Positions 1-7,072 of a DNA stretch of 11,138 nt are shown piece by piece. Numbering within the stretch: the first letter of the stretch is position 1; the number at the start of each line of letters is the position of its first letter. Origin of the DNA: Bacteroidota bacterium (GTDB taxonomy: Bacteria; Bacteroidota; Ignavibacteria; Ignavibacteriales; Melioribacteraceae); the NCBI GenBank assembly GCA_021786655.1, contig JAJYMU010000280.1, positions 1 to 11,138 of the forward strand. Reading direction: 5' to 3'. The translations under genes were made by a program, and so were the position numbers. Below the pieces are notes generated by a model. The model did no database searches. It was not told the DNA's origin and was given only the letters and a program-made list of their open reading frames with translations.

Positions 1-391
1 TTTCATACATTTCCGGAAGGACAGCTCTAATCGTGTAGAGCATTGATGTTAGATTGACTTGAATTGTTTTTTCCCAAACTTCGTCAGTTTGATCAAGAAG
101 TTCTCCGCCTTTTACGTAACCGGCATTGTTGATCAAAATGTCAGTTCCGCCCATTTCTTTTTTTGCTTTCTTAGCTAATTCGTAAACTTTTTCCTTGTCG
201 GTTACATCGCAGATGTGAGTAAATACTTTTCCGCCGAGACTTTCCAATTCAGATTTAGCCCGCTTGAGTTCTTTCCCGTTAATATCCCAGATAGTAACGG
301 TGCATTTTTCTTTGATAAGATGCTTGGCGGTTGCAAAGCCGATTCCCATTGCGCCGCCGGTTACAATTGCACGTTTCCCGCTTAGATCCAT
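1..391 (-). CDS. Short-chain dehydrogenase/reductase (SDR), N-terminal part, runs off left edge
   Basis: The first 130 codons of a classical SDR oxidoreductase, an NAD(P)-dependent enzyme that oxidises or reduces an alcohol/carbonyl substrate in the cytoplasm. Visible motifs are the Rossmann glycine motif TGGAMGIG (residues 11-18), an acidic residue at the end of beta-2 (D36, usually favouring NAD over NADP), CDVT at 61-64, NNAG at 88-91 and the structural Asn in VNLTS (N113). The catalytic Ser-Tyr-Lys would lie beyond the window edge, so substrate and subfamily cannot be called. ATG 391 is chosen because GGAG lies 6 nt before it. An in-frame ATG at 403 would add MENK but overlaps that ribosome site and has a poorer one of its own. 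The gene is divergent from the glycosyltransferase operon. Confidence 0.9.
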   Translation of the reverse strand, partial: MDLSGKRAIVTGGAMGIGFATAKHLIKEKCTVTIWDINGKELKRAKSELESLGGKVFTHICDVTDKEKVYELAKKAKKEMGGTDILINNAGYVKGGELLDQTDEVWEKTIQVNLTSMLYTIRAVLPEMYE

Positions 392-533
392 TTTATTCTC
401 CATTTATAAATTGACTTCTCACAATGCTTCATTGATGGAGTATCATATTCTTTGTAAATTGAAATAGTAATTAACTCAATGAAATGTAATTTTTATTCAC
501 TTGATATCAATTTCTTTTTCCCCTGAGTAGAAT
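392..533. promoter_or_regulatory. Divergent intergenic region between SDR gene and GT9 operon
   Basis: This 142-bp AT-rich gap must hold the promoters for the SDR gene (minus) and for the five-gene plus operon. On the minus strand a TATGAT -10-like hexamer occupies 447-442, about 50 nt before the SDR start, but its -35 side is poor. On the plus strand TTGACT at 411-416 resembles a -35 box but has no good -10 at normal spacing. A perfect 10-bp palindrome, TTGATATCAA, lies at 501-510, 24 nt before the operon's first codon, and could be an operator half or chance. No promoter is firmly assigned. Confidence 0.4.
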
Positions 534-1580
534 TTGGCTGAAACTAAGATCGGCAAAGAAAAAGTTAAGAAAATACTAGTCATCAAGCTGAGAGGCATTG
601 GTGATGTTGTTCTTTCGACCGTTGTTTTGAATAATCTCAGAAAAGATTTTCCAAACGCACAGATAGATTATTTAGTGGAAACGCCTTCCATGCCAGGTTT
701 AGCCGGACTAAAGGATGTAAAACAAGTGCTGATTTTCGAAAGGAAAGATTTTTGGAAAAAGGTTTCGCTTATTAGCCGAATAAGAAAAAACCATTATGAT
801 CTTGTGTTAGATTTCTTTACCAATCCATCAACAGCGATAATAACTTTTTTAAGTGGAGCAAAATACAGAGTTGGTTTTCCATACCGAGGAAGAACTTACG
901 CATACAATATTTTTGGACCGGCTGAAAGAGGTAAATATCATGCGGCTCAGCTTCATCTGGAAACGCTGAAGCTTATCGGACTTAGTCATAAAGAAAAAGA
1001 ACTTCATTATTTTATCAGCACATCCGCCTTATTATTTGCCGAGAAATACTTTAGTTCTGTTTTCTCAGATACCGATTTTGTGGTTGGTGTATGCCCTACC
1101 GGCGGGTGGGTATCCAAAAAGTGCGATCCGGAAAAGTTTGCGGAGATCGCAGATGCGATCAAATCGAAGTACAATTCTAAGATACTTATCTTGTGGGGAC
1201 ATTCCGATGAAGACGATGCAAGGAAGATTCAACAATTAATGAAACATGAATCGGTTTTTGCTCCTTCAACTTCGATTCAAGAATTAGCTGCTTTAATTTC
1301 CAAATGCAAAATATTAATTGCGAATGATAGCGGCCCGATGCACATTTCTACAGCAGTTGGGACACCGGTTCTGAGTTTACATGGTCCAACGAATCCATTG
1401 ATGCAAGGACCATTTGGAGAAAAACACGAATGGATTCAGCTGACTGAGTTGGAATGTATTAACTGCAACTTGTTGGATTGTCCGCGTAAGCACGAATGCT
1501 TTCTTGAAATGCCGACAGACAAAGTTTTAGCTAAAGTAACTAACTTAATTCATAAAAATAATTTGAATCCACTGCCTTGA
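534..1580 (+). CDS. Glycosyltransferase family 9 protein (heptosyltransferase-like), copy 1
   Basis: A 348-residue GT9 enzyme. The family transfers a sugar, classically L,D-heptose from ADP-heptose, to a lipopolysaccharide core or similar surface glycan at the inner face of the cytoplasmic membrane. The first Rossmann fold opens with ILVIKLRGIGDVVLST (D24 matches the family's catalytic-base Asp). The second carries the donor-site motif NDSGPMH (264-270), followed by GTPVLSLHGPTNP. A cysteine cluster CX2CX4CX5C lies near the end (C308, C311, C316, C322), as in many heptosyltransferases. The start is TTG 534 with weak GAG 6 nt upstream. An in-frame stop at 528 rules out a longer form, and the first in-frame ATG is too deep (about residue 53). 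Of the three GT9 genes here it has the most canonical donor motif. The acceptor is unknown. Confidence 0.88.
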   Translation: MAETKIGKEKVKKILVIKLRGIGDVVLSTVVLNNLRKDFPNAQIDYLVETPSMPGLAGLKDVKQVLIFERKDFWKKVSLISRIRKNHYDLVLDFFTNPSTAIITFLSGAKYRVGFPYRGRTYAYNIFGPAERGKYHAAQLHLETLKLIGLSHKEKELHYFISTSALLFAEKYFSSVFSDTDFVVGVCPTGGWVSKKCDPEKFAEIADAIKSKYNSKILILWGHSDEDDARKIQQLMKHESVFAPSTSIQELAALISKCKILIANDSGPMHISTAVGTPVLSLHGPTNPLMQGPFGEKHEWIQLTELECINCNLLDCPRKHECFLEMPTDKVLAKVTNLIHKNNLNPLP

Positions 1581-2656
1581 AAGATCTGGAAATTCTTCTG
1601 AGACATTTTTTACTCAAGTTGCTTTTGTTTATAAAAAGAAAACCAAAGCGTTTGTCGCTTCCCGTATTTAGCAAGGAATCTAAGCTTTTGTTTATCCGTC
1701 TCAACCGAATAGGTGATGCACTTGTAACTACCCCGCTTCTCTCAGAAATTAAGAGACAGATCGGCTGCAAAGTTTTTGTTCTTGCTTCCAGCAGTAACTA
1801 CTTTATTTTTGAAAATCCTAAATTTGCCGACGAAATAATTGTTTATCGGAAAAAGGTTAACGGAATTTTTTCTTTGATTAAAATGATTAACAAAATTGGA
1901 TTTGACGCAGTCGTTGATCTTCACGATGATGTTTCATCAACGGTGAGCTATTTAATTGCTTTTAGCAAAGTGAATTACAAGTTTGGGTTGAACAAGAAGA
2001 ACGCAAAATTATTTACTCACACAGTTGAAAAATTGGATCCGGCAAAATATCATGTAGTGGACCGCGTGCTGGAATTCAGCAAACTTTTCAATCTAACTCT
2101 AGATCGCTCAAGAATTAACATTGTATATGACGCTTCATCCGATGCATCAATAAAGGCTGAAGCATTTCTGGAAAAGCATTATGCGAACAAGAAATTTTTG
2201 TTAGGAATCAACATTTCAGCCGGAAGTGATGCACGATTCTGGGGCAAGCAAAATTTCAAGCAGTTAATTGCAGATCTATCAGGGTATGAGTTAAATCTAC
2301 TTTTGATGTGTGCCGAAAGAGATCTAAAAAGTGCAATTGAAATTGCCGAAGGTAAAGTTCCTATTTTCTATCGACCGGTCTTCGATCAATTTTGCGCAAT
2401 GATTGCTAAACTTGATTTTATATTGACACCTGATACTTCGATTGTCCATATCGCTTCGGCGTTCAATAAACCGTTGTTTGGTATTTATGTGAAGTATAAC
2501 ACGAAAGACAGCATCTGGTCGCCTTACCATTCCCCTTTCGAATGCGTGATAACGGAAGAACCGACATTAGAGAATGTTTCTTACGAGTCGGTTAAAGAAA
2601 AAATTTTCCCATTTTTTGAGAAATACTATTATGGATACAAAAATCAAAACATGTAA
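1577..2656 (+). CDS. Glycosyltransferase family 9 protein, copy 2
   Basis: A 359-residue GT9 protein. A basic, amphipathic N-terminal stretch (about residues 1-35, rich in Leu, Lys and Arg) could sit on the membrane surface. It precedes the GT9 opening LLFIRLNRIGDALVTTP (D47 as the catalytic-base position). A mid-protein GINISAGSDARFWG begins the second half. The donor-site region reads PDTSIVHIASA (D286, H291), with Ser at the position usually Gly in D-[ST]-G-x-x-H. Unlike its two neighbours it lacks the C-terminal four-cysteine cluster. The TTG start overlaps the upstream stop (TTGA, 4 nt), indicating coupled translation, and no Shine-Dalgarno is visible. A TTG further in, just before FIRLNRIGD, has AAGGA 10 nt upstream but would remove the typical N-terminal helix. 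Probably acts on the same glycan as the neighbouring enzymes. Confidence 0.84.
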   Translation: MKDLEILLRHFLLKLLLFIKRKPKRLSLPVFSKESKLLFIRLNRIGDALVTTPLLSEIKRQIGCKVFVLASSSNYFIFENPKFADEIIVYRKKVNGIFSLIKMINKIGFDAVVDLHDDVSSTVSYLIAFSKVNYKFGLNKKNAKLFTHTVEKLDPAKYHVVDRVLEFSKLFNLTLDRSRINIVYDASSDASIKAEAFLEKHYANKKFLLGINISAGSDARFWGKQNFKQLIADLSGYELNLLLMCAERDLKSAIEIAEGKVPIFYRPVFDQFCAMIAKLDFILTPDTSIVHIASAFNKPLFGIYVKYNTKDSIWSPYHSPFECVITEEPTLENVSYESVKEKIFPFFEKYYYGYKNQNM

Positions 2657-3773
2657 AAACTTCAGCGGTTACAAACCGTGTTTTCCCGATCATGATTGTT
2701 TGAAGGACGGCTGTAAAGAATATAATCCCATGGGAACGCGGATTCTTATCATCAACCTAGACGCTATGGGAGATGTTTTGATGACAACTGCCCAACTTCC
2801 GGCGATCAAAAGAAAATTTCCTCAGTCAACTATTTATTGGATTACACTAAAAAATGCTGTTGGCTTGCTGGAATTCAATCCCTACATCGATAGAGTACTT
2901 CCATATGACTTCGAAAGTTTATCTGTTCTTCGCTCTCTTCAGTTTGATATCGTGATGAATGTAGACAAGTCTTTGCGTTCTGGAGCGTTAACTATGCAAA
3001 TCGATGCAAAAGAAAAGATGGGCTTTGGCATTAATGAGAATGGACAGATAATCCCACTCAACAAAGGCGCGGAGTACAACTATCAGCTTGGCATGGACGA
3101 TCATTTAAAGTTTAAGGTCAATCAAAGACTAGGACAAGATTATCTTGCCGAGACATTCGACTTGGGTTACGCGCGGGATGAATATGTTTTTAATTTTTCA
3201 GAAGCTGAAAAAGAGTTTATAGAGGGATATAAATCATCACTAGGAATAACAGGCAAGGATGAAATAATCGGTTTCAACACCGGCTGTTCTGAATTGTATC
3301 CCAACAAAAAAATGACTGTAGAACAACATGCGGCGTTAATTGAAAAATTCCTTTCATACAAACGATTTAAAATTATGCTCCTTGGCGGACCGGAAGACGA
3401 AGAAAGAAATAACTCGATTGCATCCTTATTCCCCGGACAAGTAATAAACACACCAACGCGAGATGGTGTTAGAAGAGGCGCATGTTACGAGAATATTCCC
3501 GACGTAATAATCACCGGCGATTCATTCGGTATGCATCTTGCAATAGCACTTAAGAAATTTACGATTGCTTGGTTCGGATTGAGCTGTTGGACAGAAATTG
3601 ATTTGTACGATAGGGGCATTAAGTTATTTCCTGAAGGTCTGTTCTGTGCGCCTTGCTGGAAAAAAGTTTGCCCATATAATCTTGAATGTGTTCAAATGAT
3701 TGACTTAGAAAAAATTGTTAAAGAAACGGTGAGTTATTTTGATAGAAGCCGAAACAAAAAAAACTGGAATTGA
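2631..3773 (+). CDS. Glycosyltransferase family 9 protein with N-terminal Cys motif, copy 3
   Basis: A 380-residue GT9 protein. After a short cysteine-bearing N-terminal segment (C8, C17, C23, C28; CX8CX5CX4C) comes the GT9 opening ILIINLDAMGDVLMTT (D48). The second domain has GFNTGCSELYPNKKM and a donor-site region GDSFGMHLA (D297, H302) in which Phe stands where Gly is normal. A C-terminal CX2CX4CX5C cluster (C339, C342, C347, C353) matches the one in copy 1. ATG 2631 is chosen. An upstream in-frame start at 2574 would add 19 residues that only re-read the end of copy 2 in another frame. The gene overlaps copy 2 by 26 nt. The N-terminal cysteines suggest a bound metal or structural site, but this is inference. 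Substrate unknown. Confidence 0.83.
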   Translation: MDTKIKTCKNFSGYKPCFPDHDCLKDGCKEYNPMGTRILIINLDAMGDVLMTTAQLPAIKRKFPQSTIYWITLKNAVGLLEFNPYIDRVLPYDFESLSVLRSLQFDIVMNVDKSLRSGALTMQIDAKEKMGFGINENGQIIPLNKGAEYNYQLGMDDHLKFKVNQRLGQDYLAETFDLGYARDEYVFNFSEAEKEFIEGYKSSLGITGKDEIIGFNTGCSELYPNKKMTVEQHAALIEKFLSYKRFKIMLLGGPEDEERNNSIASLFPGQVINTPTRDGVRRGACYENIPDVIITGDSFGMHLAIALKKFTIAWFGLSCWTEIDLYDRGIKLFPEGLFCAPCWKKVCPYNLECVQMIDLEKIVKETVSYFDRSRNKKNWN

Positions 3774-4647
3774 TTTTCTATCATTTCAAAAAGGAATAAA
3801 TCGGCCATTGATTTTAGATGGTGCGATTGGGACACTGCTCCTTGAGAGAAATTTGCCGCCAGATACAAATCTTTGGTCTTCCATTTCTAATGTAACCTTT
3901 CCAAAAGAAATCATTCGTCTTCACAAGGAATATATTTCAGCTGGCGCTGAAATAATTACAACAAATACTTTTAGGACCAACCCGGCTGCTTATAAGCTGT
4001 CGAGTTTAACAATTTCAAATGAAGAATTTGTAAGGAACAGCGTTCAACTTGCCTTTAAAGCCCGCGGAGATAGTAAGGTTATTGTTGCCGGATCAAACGC
4101 CCCAGCTGAAGATTGCTATCAGTCAGAAAGAACAATTTCAAAAACTGAATTGGAGTATAACCACAAAAAACATATTGAGTGGCTTTGGGAATCCGGTTGC
4201 GACATAATCTGGAATGAAACTCAAAGTCATCTTGATGAAATTGAAATAATTTCAAAATTTTGTGCGCAGAGTTCTATCCCATTTATCATGAATCTATATT
4301 TCGATAACAATCATAACCTATTATGCGGTAAGCCGTTACAATATGTAATTGATTTTATAAAAAGCTACTCTCCCGCTGCAATCGGATTCAACTGTATCAA
4401 GCCGGAATCGTTTTTGAAATATGTCGAATCAAATCCATTGCCGGACCGATTCGGTTTTTATTTCAACTGTGGAGACGGGAATGTATCCGACCAGAACATT
4501 TCATGTAGCATTGATCCCGCTGCTTATGTTGAATTGATAAAACCTTTGCTTAGCCAAAAACCGATTTTCGTTGGTTCGTGCTGCGGTTCTAATCCTAATC
4601 ATACGCGAGCTATCAAGGAATATTTTGATGAAGTATATGGAAGTTAA
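3739..4647 (+). CDS. Homocysteine S-methyltransferase family protein
   Basis: A 302-residue stand-alone homocysteine-binding-domain protein (Pfam S-methyl_trans type, like MmuM or betaine-homocysteine methyltransferase). These are zinc enzymes that move a methyl group to homocysteine, making methionine. Motifs are DGAIGT (27-32), TTNTFRTNPAAY (74-85) and the three zinc cysteines: C219 in GFNC and C281/C282 in GSCCGSNPNHT. It lacks the folate, cobalamin and activation domains of MetH, so the methyl donor may be S-methylmethionine, SAM or a betaine-like compound; sequence alone does not decide. The start is TTG 3739 with GGTGAG 5 nt upstream, a good ribosome site. The gene overlaps copy 3 of the GT9 genes by 35 nt. 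A link to the glycosyltransferases is not obvious, and co-transcription may be incidental. Confidence 0.9.
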   Translation: MIEAETKKTGIDFLSFQKGINRPLILDGAIGTLLLERNLPPDTNLWSSISNVTFPKEIIRLHKEYISAGAEIITTNTFRTNPAAYKLSSLTISNEEFVRNSVQLAFKARGDSKVIVAGSNAPAEDCYQSERTISKTELEYNHKKHIEWLWESGCDIIWNETQSHLDEIEIISKFCAQSSIPFIMNLYFDNNHNLLCGKPLQYVIDFIKSYSPAAIGFNCIKPESFLKYVESNPLPDRFGFYFNCGDGNVSDQNISCSIDPAAYVELIKPLLSQKPIFVGSCCGSNPNHTRAIKEYFDEVYGS

Positions 4648-5470
4648 AACACCGGCTAAAATTAATATTGGCTTAAAGATTTTATCTAAGCGAACGGATG
4701 GATTTCATAATCTCTCCACTTTGTTCTATCCAATCAATGATTTGTATGATGTGCTGACTTTTGAGCCTTCAAACCGATTTGAATTCTTCTGCGACTCCGA
4801 ATCGGCACCAAAGGACGATTCTAATTTGGTTGTTAAAGCTAAAGACCTATTAAGTGCGACAACTGGCAGCACACTAAATGTCAGAATCACACTTGAGAAG
4901 AGAATTCCATCGCAAGCCGGTTTAGGCGGCGGAAGTTCTGATGCGGCGGCTGTGCTAAAATCGTTAAACGAACTCTTCCGGCTCGAACTGAATCATCAGC
5001 AACTGATGGATTTGGCGTTACAACTTGGGTCAGATGTTCCGTTCTTCATCGGTTTGTCCCCGTCTATCGGAGAATCTCGCGGTGAAATCCTTCACAAAAT
5101 CAATCTTCACATTGAAGAGCCGATACTAATTGTCAACCCAATGATCAACATTTCAACGAAAGAAGCTTTCCAAAATGTTGCCGGGCATGGTATTCTTATA
5201 GAGTACAACAATTTTGTCATTAATGGACATTTGAATTACGCCAAAATGCGTGAAGAAGTTCAAAATGATTTTGAAGATTATGCTTTTGGAAAGTATTCTG
5301 AGATTGGTAATATTAAATCGTTGCTGTATGAAAATGGCGCGCTATTTTCTCTTATGTCGGGCAGCGGATCTACTGTGTATGCAATGTTTTCAAACTTAGA
5401 ATCGGCAATTCTGGCAGCGCAGAAAATTCCACCAGAATACTTTGTGTTTATCAGTAATCCTCACGAGTGA
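4628..5470 (+). CDS. ispE: 4-diphosphocytidyl-2-C-methyl-D-erythritol kinase
   Basis: A 280-residue GHMP kinase of the MEP (non-mevalonate) isoprenoid pathway. It phosphorylates CDP-methylerythritol at the 2-OH using ATP. Diagnostic features are the N-terminal PAKINIGLKI with K11, the glycine-rich ATP loop PSQAGLGGGSSDAAA (94-108), GSDVPFF with catalytic D136, SRGEIL before the second domain, and the C-terminal MSGSGSTVY (243-251). The length is normal for IspE. ATG 4628 is chosen because AAGGAA ends 7 nt upstream. A frame extension to 4571 would only cover the coding end of the previous gene, and ATG 4637 has a weaker site. The gene overlaps the methyltransferase by 20 nt. Its 3' end overlaps the convergent histidine kinase gene by 20 nt. 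Confidence 0.96.
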   Translation: MKYMEVKTPAKINIGLKILSKRTDGFHNLSTLFYPINDLYDVLTFEPSNRFEFFCDSESAPKDDSNLVVKAKDLLSATTGSTLNVRITLEKRIPSQAGLGGGSSDAAAVLKSLNELFRLELNHQQLMDLALQLGSDVPFFIGLSPSIGESRGEILHKINLHIEEPILIVNPMINISTKEAFQNVAGHGILIEYNNFVINGHLNYAKMREEVQNDFEDYAFGKYSEIGNIKSLLYENGALFSLMSGSGSTVYAMFSNLESAILAAQKIPPEYFVFISNPHE

Positions 5471-6875
5471 TTTCTTCAGGTTCAATTTCAGATGTAATCT
5501 TGTATGGCAGTCTTATCGTCACTGTAGTGCCGGGATATTTTGCATTGCCAATTTTTGATGGACTTGTTGCTTCGATGGTTCCTTTGTGGCGGTCGATGAT
5601 TTCTTTCACAATCGCCAACCCCATGCCGCTTCCTTCCATGTTGGTTTTGTCAATGTTTGACGCACGGTAGAACTGATTGAAAATTTTATTTATGTCATGT
5701 TGCGGAATTCCAATACCTGTATCAGAAACTTCAATCAAAATGTTTTCCGCATCTTTTTCTGAAAGAGTAATTTCAACCCTACTGTCATCGGGCGAATATT
5801 TTATTGAGTTGCTTATAAGGTTTGAGAAAGCCAACTCAAGCAAGATCTTATCACCCATTACCGCTTTTTTATTTTCCCGTTGATCGAAAATCTGAAATTC
5901 AATTTTTCTCTGTTTTGTCTCTTCAAAATGATTTTCGATTAAACTGCGGATAAGACCGTCAACCATAACTTCTTCGGAAGAGGTTATGTCGAGCAGCTTC
6001 AATTTGGAAAATCTCAGAATGTTGTTGATCAATGCCAAAACCTCATCTGTTCTGATCTTCGCACGCTGCAACTTCTTTTCAACTTCAACATCAATCGGTC
6101 CGACTATTCTTTCCAGCAAAAGTTGAATGATAGACTGCAAAGCTGCAATCGGCGATTTTATTTCGTGCACAACTCCGATGGTATATTTTTGTTTCGATTC
6201 CTCTGCCTCTTCAAGTTTTTCCAACGTACGCCGCAATTGCTGTTCCCTACGGTAAAGCTGCCTGGCAATTTTGTTGGCAAGATAAACACTTACAAATAGC
6301 ATAAAACCGAACACAGTTATAAACAGAACATCGTATGTAATCTCGTGAACGTGTTCTTTGCCGACCAATCCGGGAATAAGATAAACGTCAAGCACATCTG
6401 TTCGTTGAAGATAATCAAGAACGGCAAAAATAAAAGCTATTGCACCGGCACAAATGTAAACGATATATCCCGGCAGTATTAAACTTCCTATAATCATGTG
6501 AAATATGAATAGCATGTACAACGGTGAGTCGATCATCCCGGTGAAGTAAACAAGAAGCATCAGCGCGGACATATCCAAAACAATCTGCAGCAGCGAGAAA
6601 TGCAGACAATTGAATTTGCTCGGTACATCACCAATCTTATCCTTCACAGACTGAAGGATTACATTGTAAAGGAAAATGATTATCGAGATCAATGCTATTG
6701 CAATGATTTGAGTCTTAGATAGGTTAAAATTGAGGATCAATTCACCAAATAGAAGAAAGCCAAGAAGTATTACTACTGTAATGTAACGGAGTCGTATGAA
6801 CCATCGGTTCCTAAGTCTGATGGCTTTCCAGAATTCGCCGTAATGCTGGGCCCATTGAGGTACTAAAACGAACAT
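5451..6875 (-). CDS. Membrane sensor histidine kinase (six-TM sensor, HisKA, HATPase_c)
   Basis: A 474-residue sensor kinase of a two-component system. Residues about 30-200 contain roughly six hydrophobic segments with very short loops and no large periplasmic domain, so the signal may be sensed within or next to the membrane. A charged, probably coiled-coil linker (about 203-232) leads to the H-box VVHEIKSP with phosphoacceptor H237. The ATPase domain shows the N-box (N356 in NLISNSIKYSP), G1 DTGIGIP (385-391), the F-box FNQFYRA and G2 GSGMGL (415-420). All key residues are present, so it should be active. It carries no receiver or DNA-binding domain. Its gene follows the hydrogenase operon's terminator and has its own upstream region. 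The orphan receiver at 10657-11040 is a candidate partner. The stimulus is unknown. Confidence 0.93.
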   Translation of the reverse strand: MFVLVPQWAQHYGEFWKAIRLRNRWFIRLRYITVVILLGFLLFGELILNFNLSKTQIIAIALISIIIFLYNVILQSVKDKIGDVPSKFNCLHFSLLQIVLDMSALMLLVYFTGMIDSPLYMLFIFHMIIGSLILPGYIVYICAGAIAFIFAVLDYLQRTDVLDVYLIPGLVGKEHVHEITYDVLFITVFGFMLFVSVYLANKIARQLYRREQQLRRTLEKLEEAEESKQKYTIGVVHEIKSPIAALQSIIQLLLERIVGPIDVEVEKKLQRAKIRTDEVLALINNILRFSKLKLLDITSSEEVMVDGLIRSLIENHFEETKQRKIEFQIFDQRENKKAVMGDKILLELAFSNLISNSIKYSPDDSRVEITLSEKDAENILIEVSDTGIGIPQHDINKIFNQFYRASNIDKTNMEGSGMGLAIVKEIIDRHKGTIEATSPSKIGNAKYPGTTVTIRLPYKITSEIEPEEITREDY

Positions 6876-6921
6876 GATCTATTCAAATTAATGGTCATTC
6901 AACATCAACTAGTGAAATACA

Positions 6922-6950
6922 TCCATAATGACCTTACAACCAATTGTCAA
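6922..6950 (-). promoter_or_regulatory. Candidate promoter for the histidine kinase gene
   Basis: On the minus strand a perfect TTGACA (6950-6945) is followed after 17 nt by TATGGA (6927-6922), a fair -10 box. It lies about 47 nt before the kinase start at 6875 and downstream of the hydrogenase terminator, as expected if the kinase is transcribed on its own. Bacteroidota-type organisms often use a different promoter consensus, so this is tentative. Confidence 0.35.
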
Positions 6951-7015
6951 TATAATAAAAATGGATACTGTTATTCTACGAATTATCTCAGTGTTGATTC
7001 TAACCACTCATTTTC

Positions 7016-7049
7016 AAAAAAAACAAAGCCGGACAACCCAATCCGGCTT
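7016..7049 (-). terminator. Rho-independent terminator of the hydrogenase operon
   Basis: Read on the minus strand, a perfect 8-bp stem (AAGCCGGA at 7049-7042 pairing with TCCGGCTT at 7033-7026) closes an 8-nt loop. After a 2-nt gap it is followed by a run of eight T (7023-7016). It begins about 23 nt after the hydA stop. On the plus strand no T-run follows the hairpin, so it works only for minus-strand transcription. It separates hydA from the kinase gene. Confidence 0.88.
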
Positions 7050-7072
7050 CATTAAGGAGTGTGCATGAAAAA

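Noticed and set aside
264..467. Plus-strand 67-codon frame over the SDR start and intergenic region
   Set aside because: It is antisense to the SDR Rossmann motif and has no credible ribosome site or domain.
2574..2630. Upstream extension of GT9 copy 3
   Set aside because: These codons only re-read the end of GT9 copy 2 in another frame. The conserved part begins after ATG 2631.
3167..3451. 94-codon minus-strand frame within GT9 copy 3
   Set aside because: It is a shadow of the plus-strand gene, whose GT9 motifs span this region.
3700..3740. Possible riboswitch (SAM or cobalamin type) before the methyltransferase
   Set aside because: The gene overlaps the previous coding region by 35 nt, leaving no leader in which a riboswitch could fold independently.
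4571..4627. Upstream extension of ispE
   Set aside because: It covers the zinc-cysteine region of the methyltransferase in another frame. ATG 4628 has a proper ribosome site and gives the normal IspE N-terminus.
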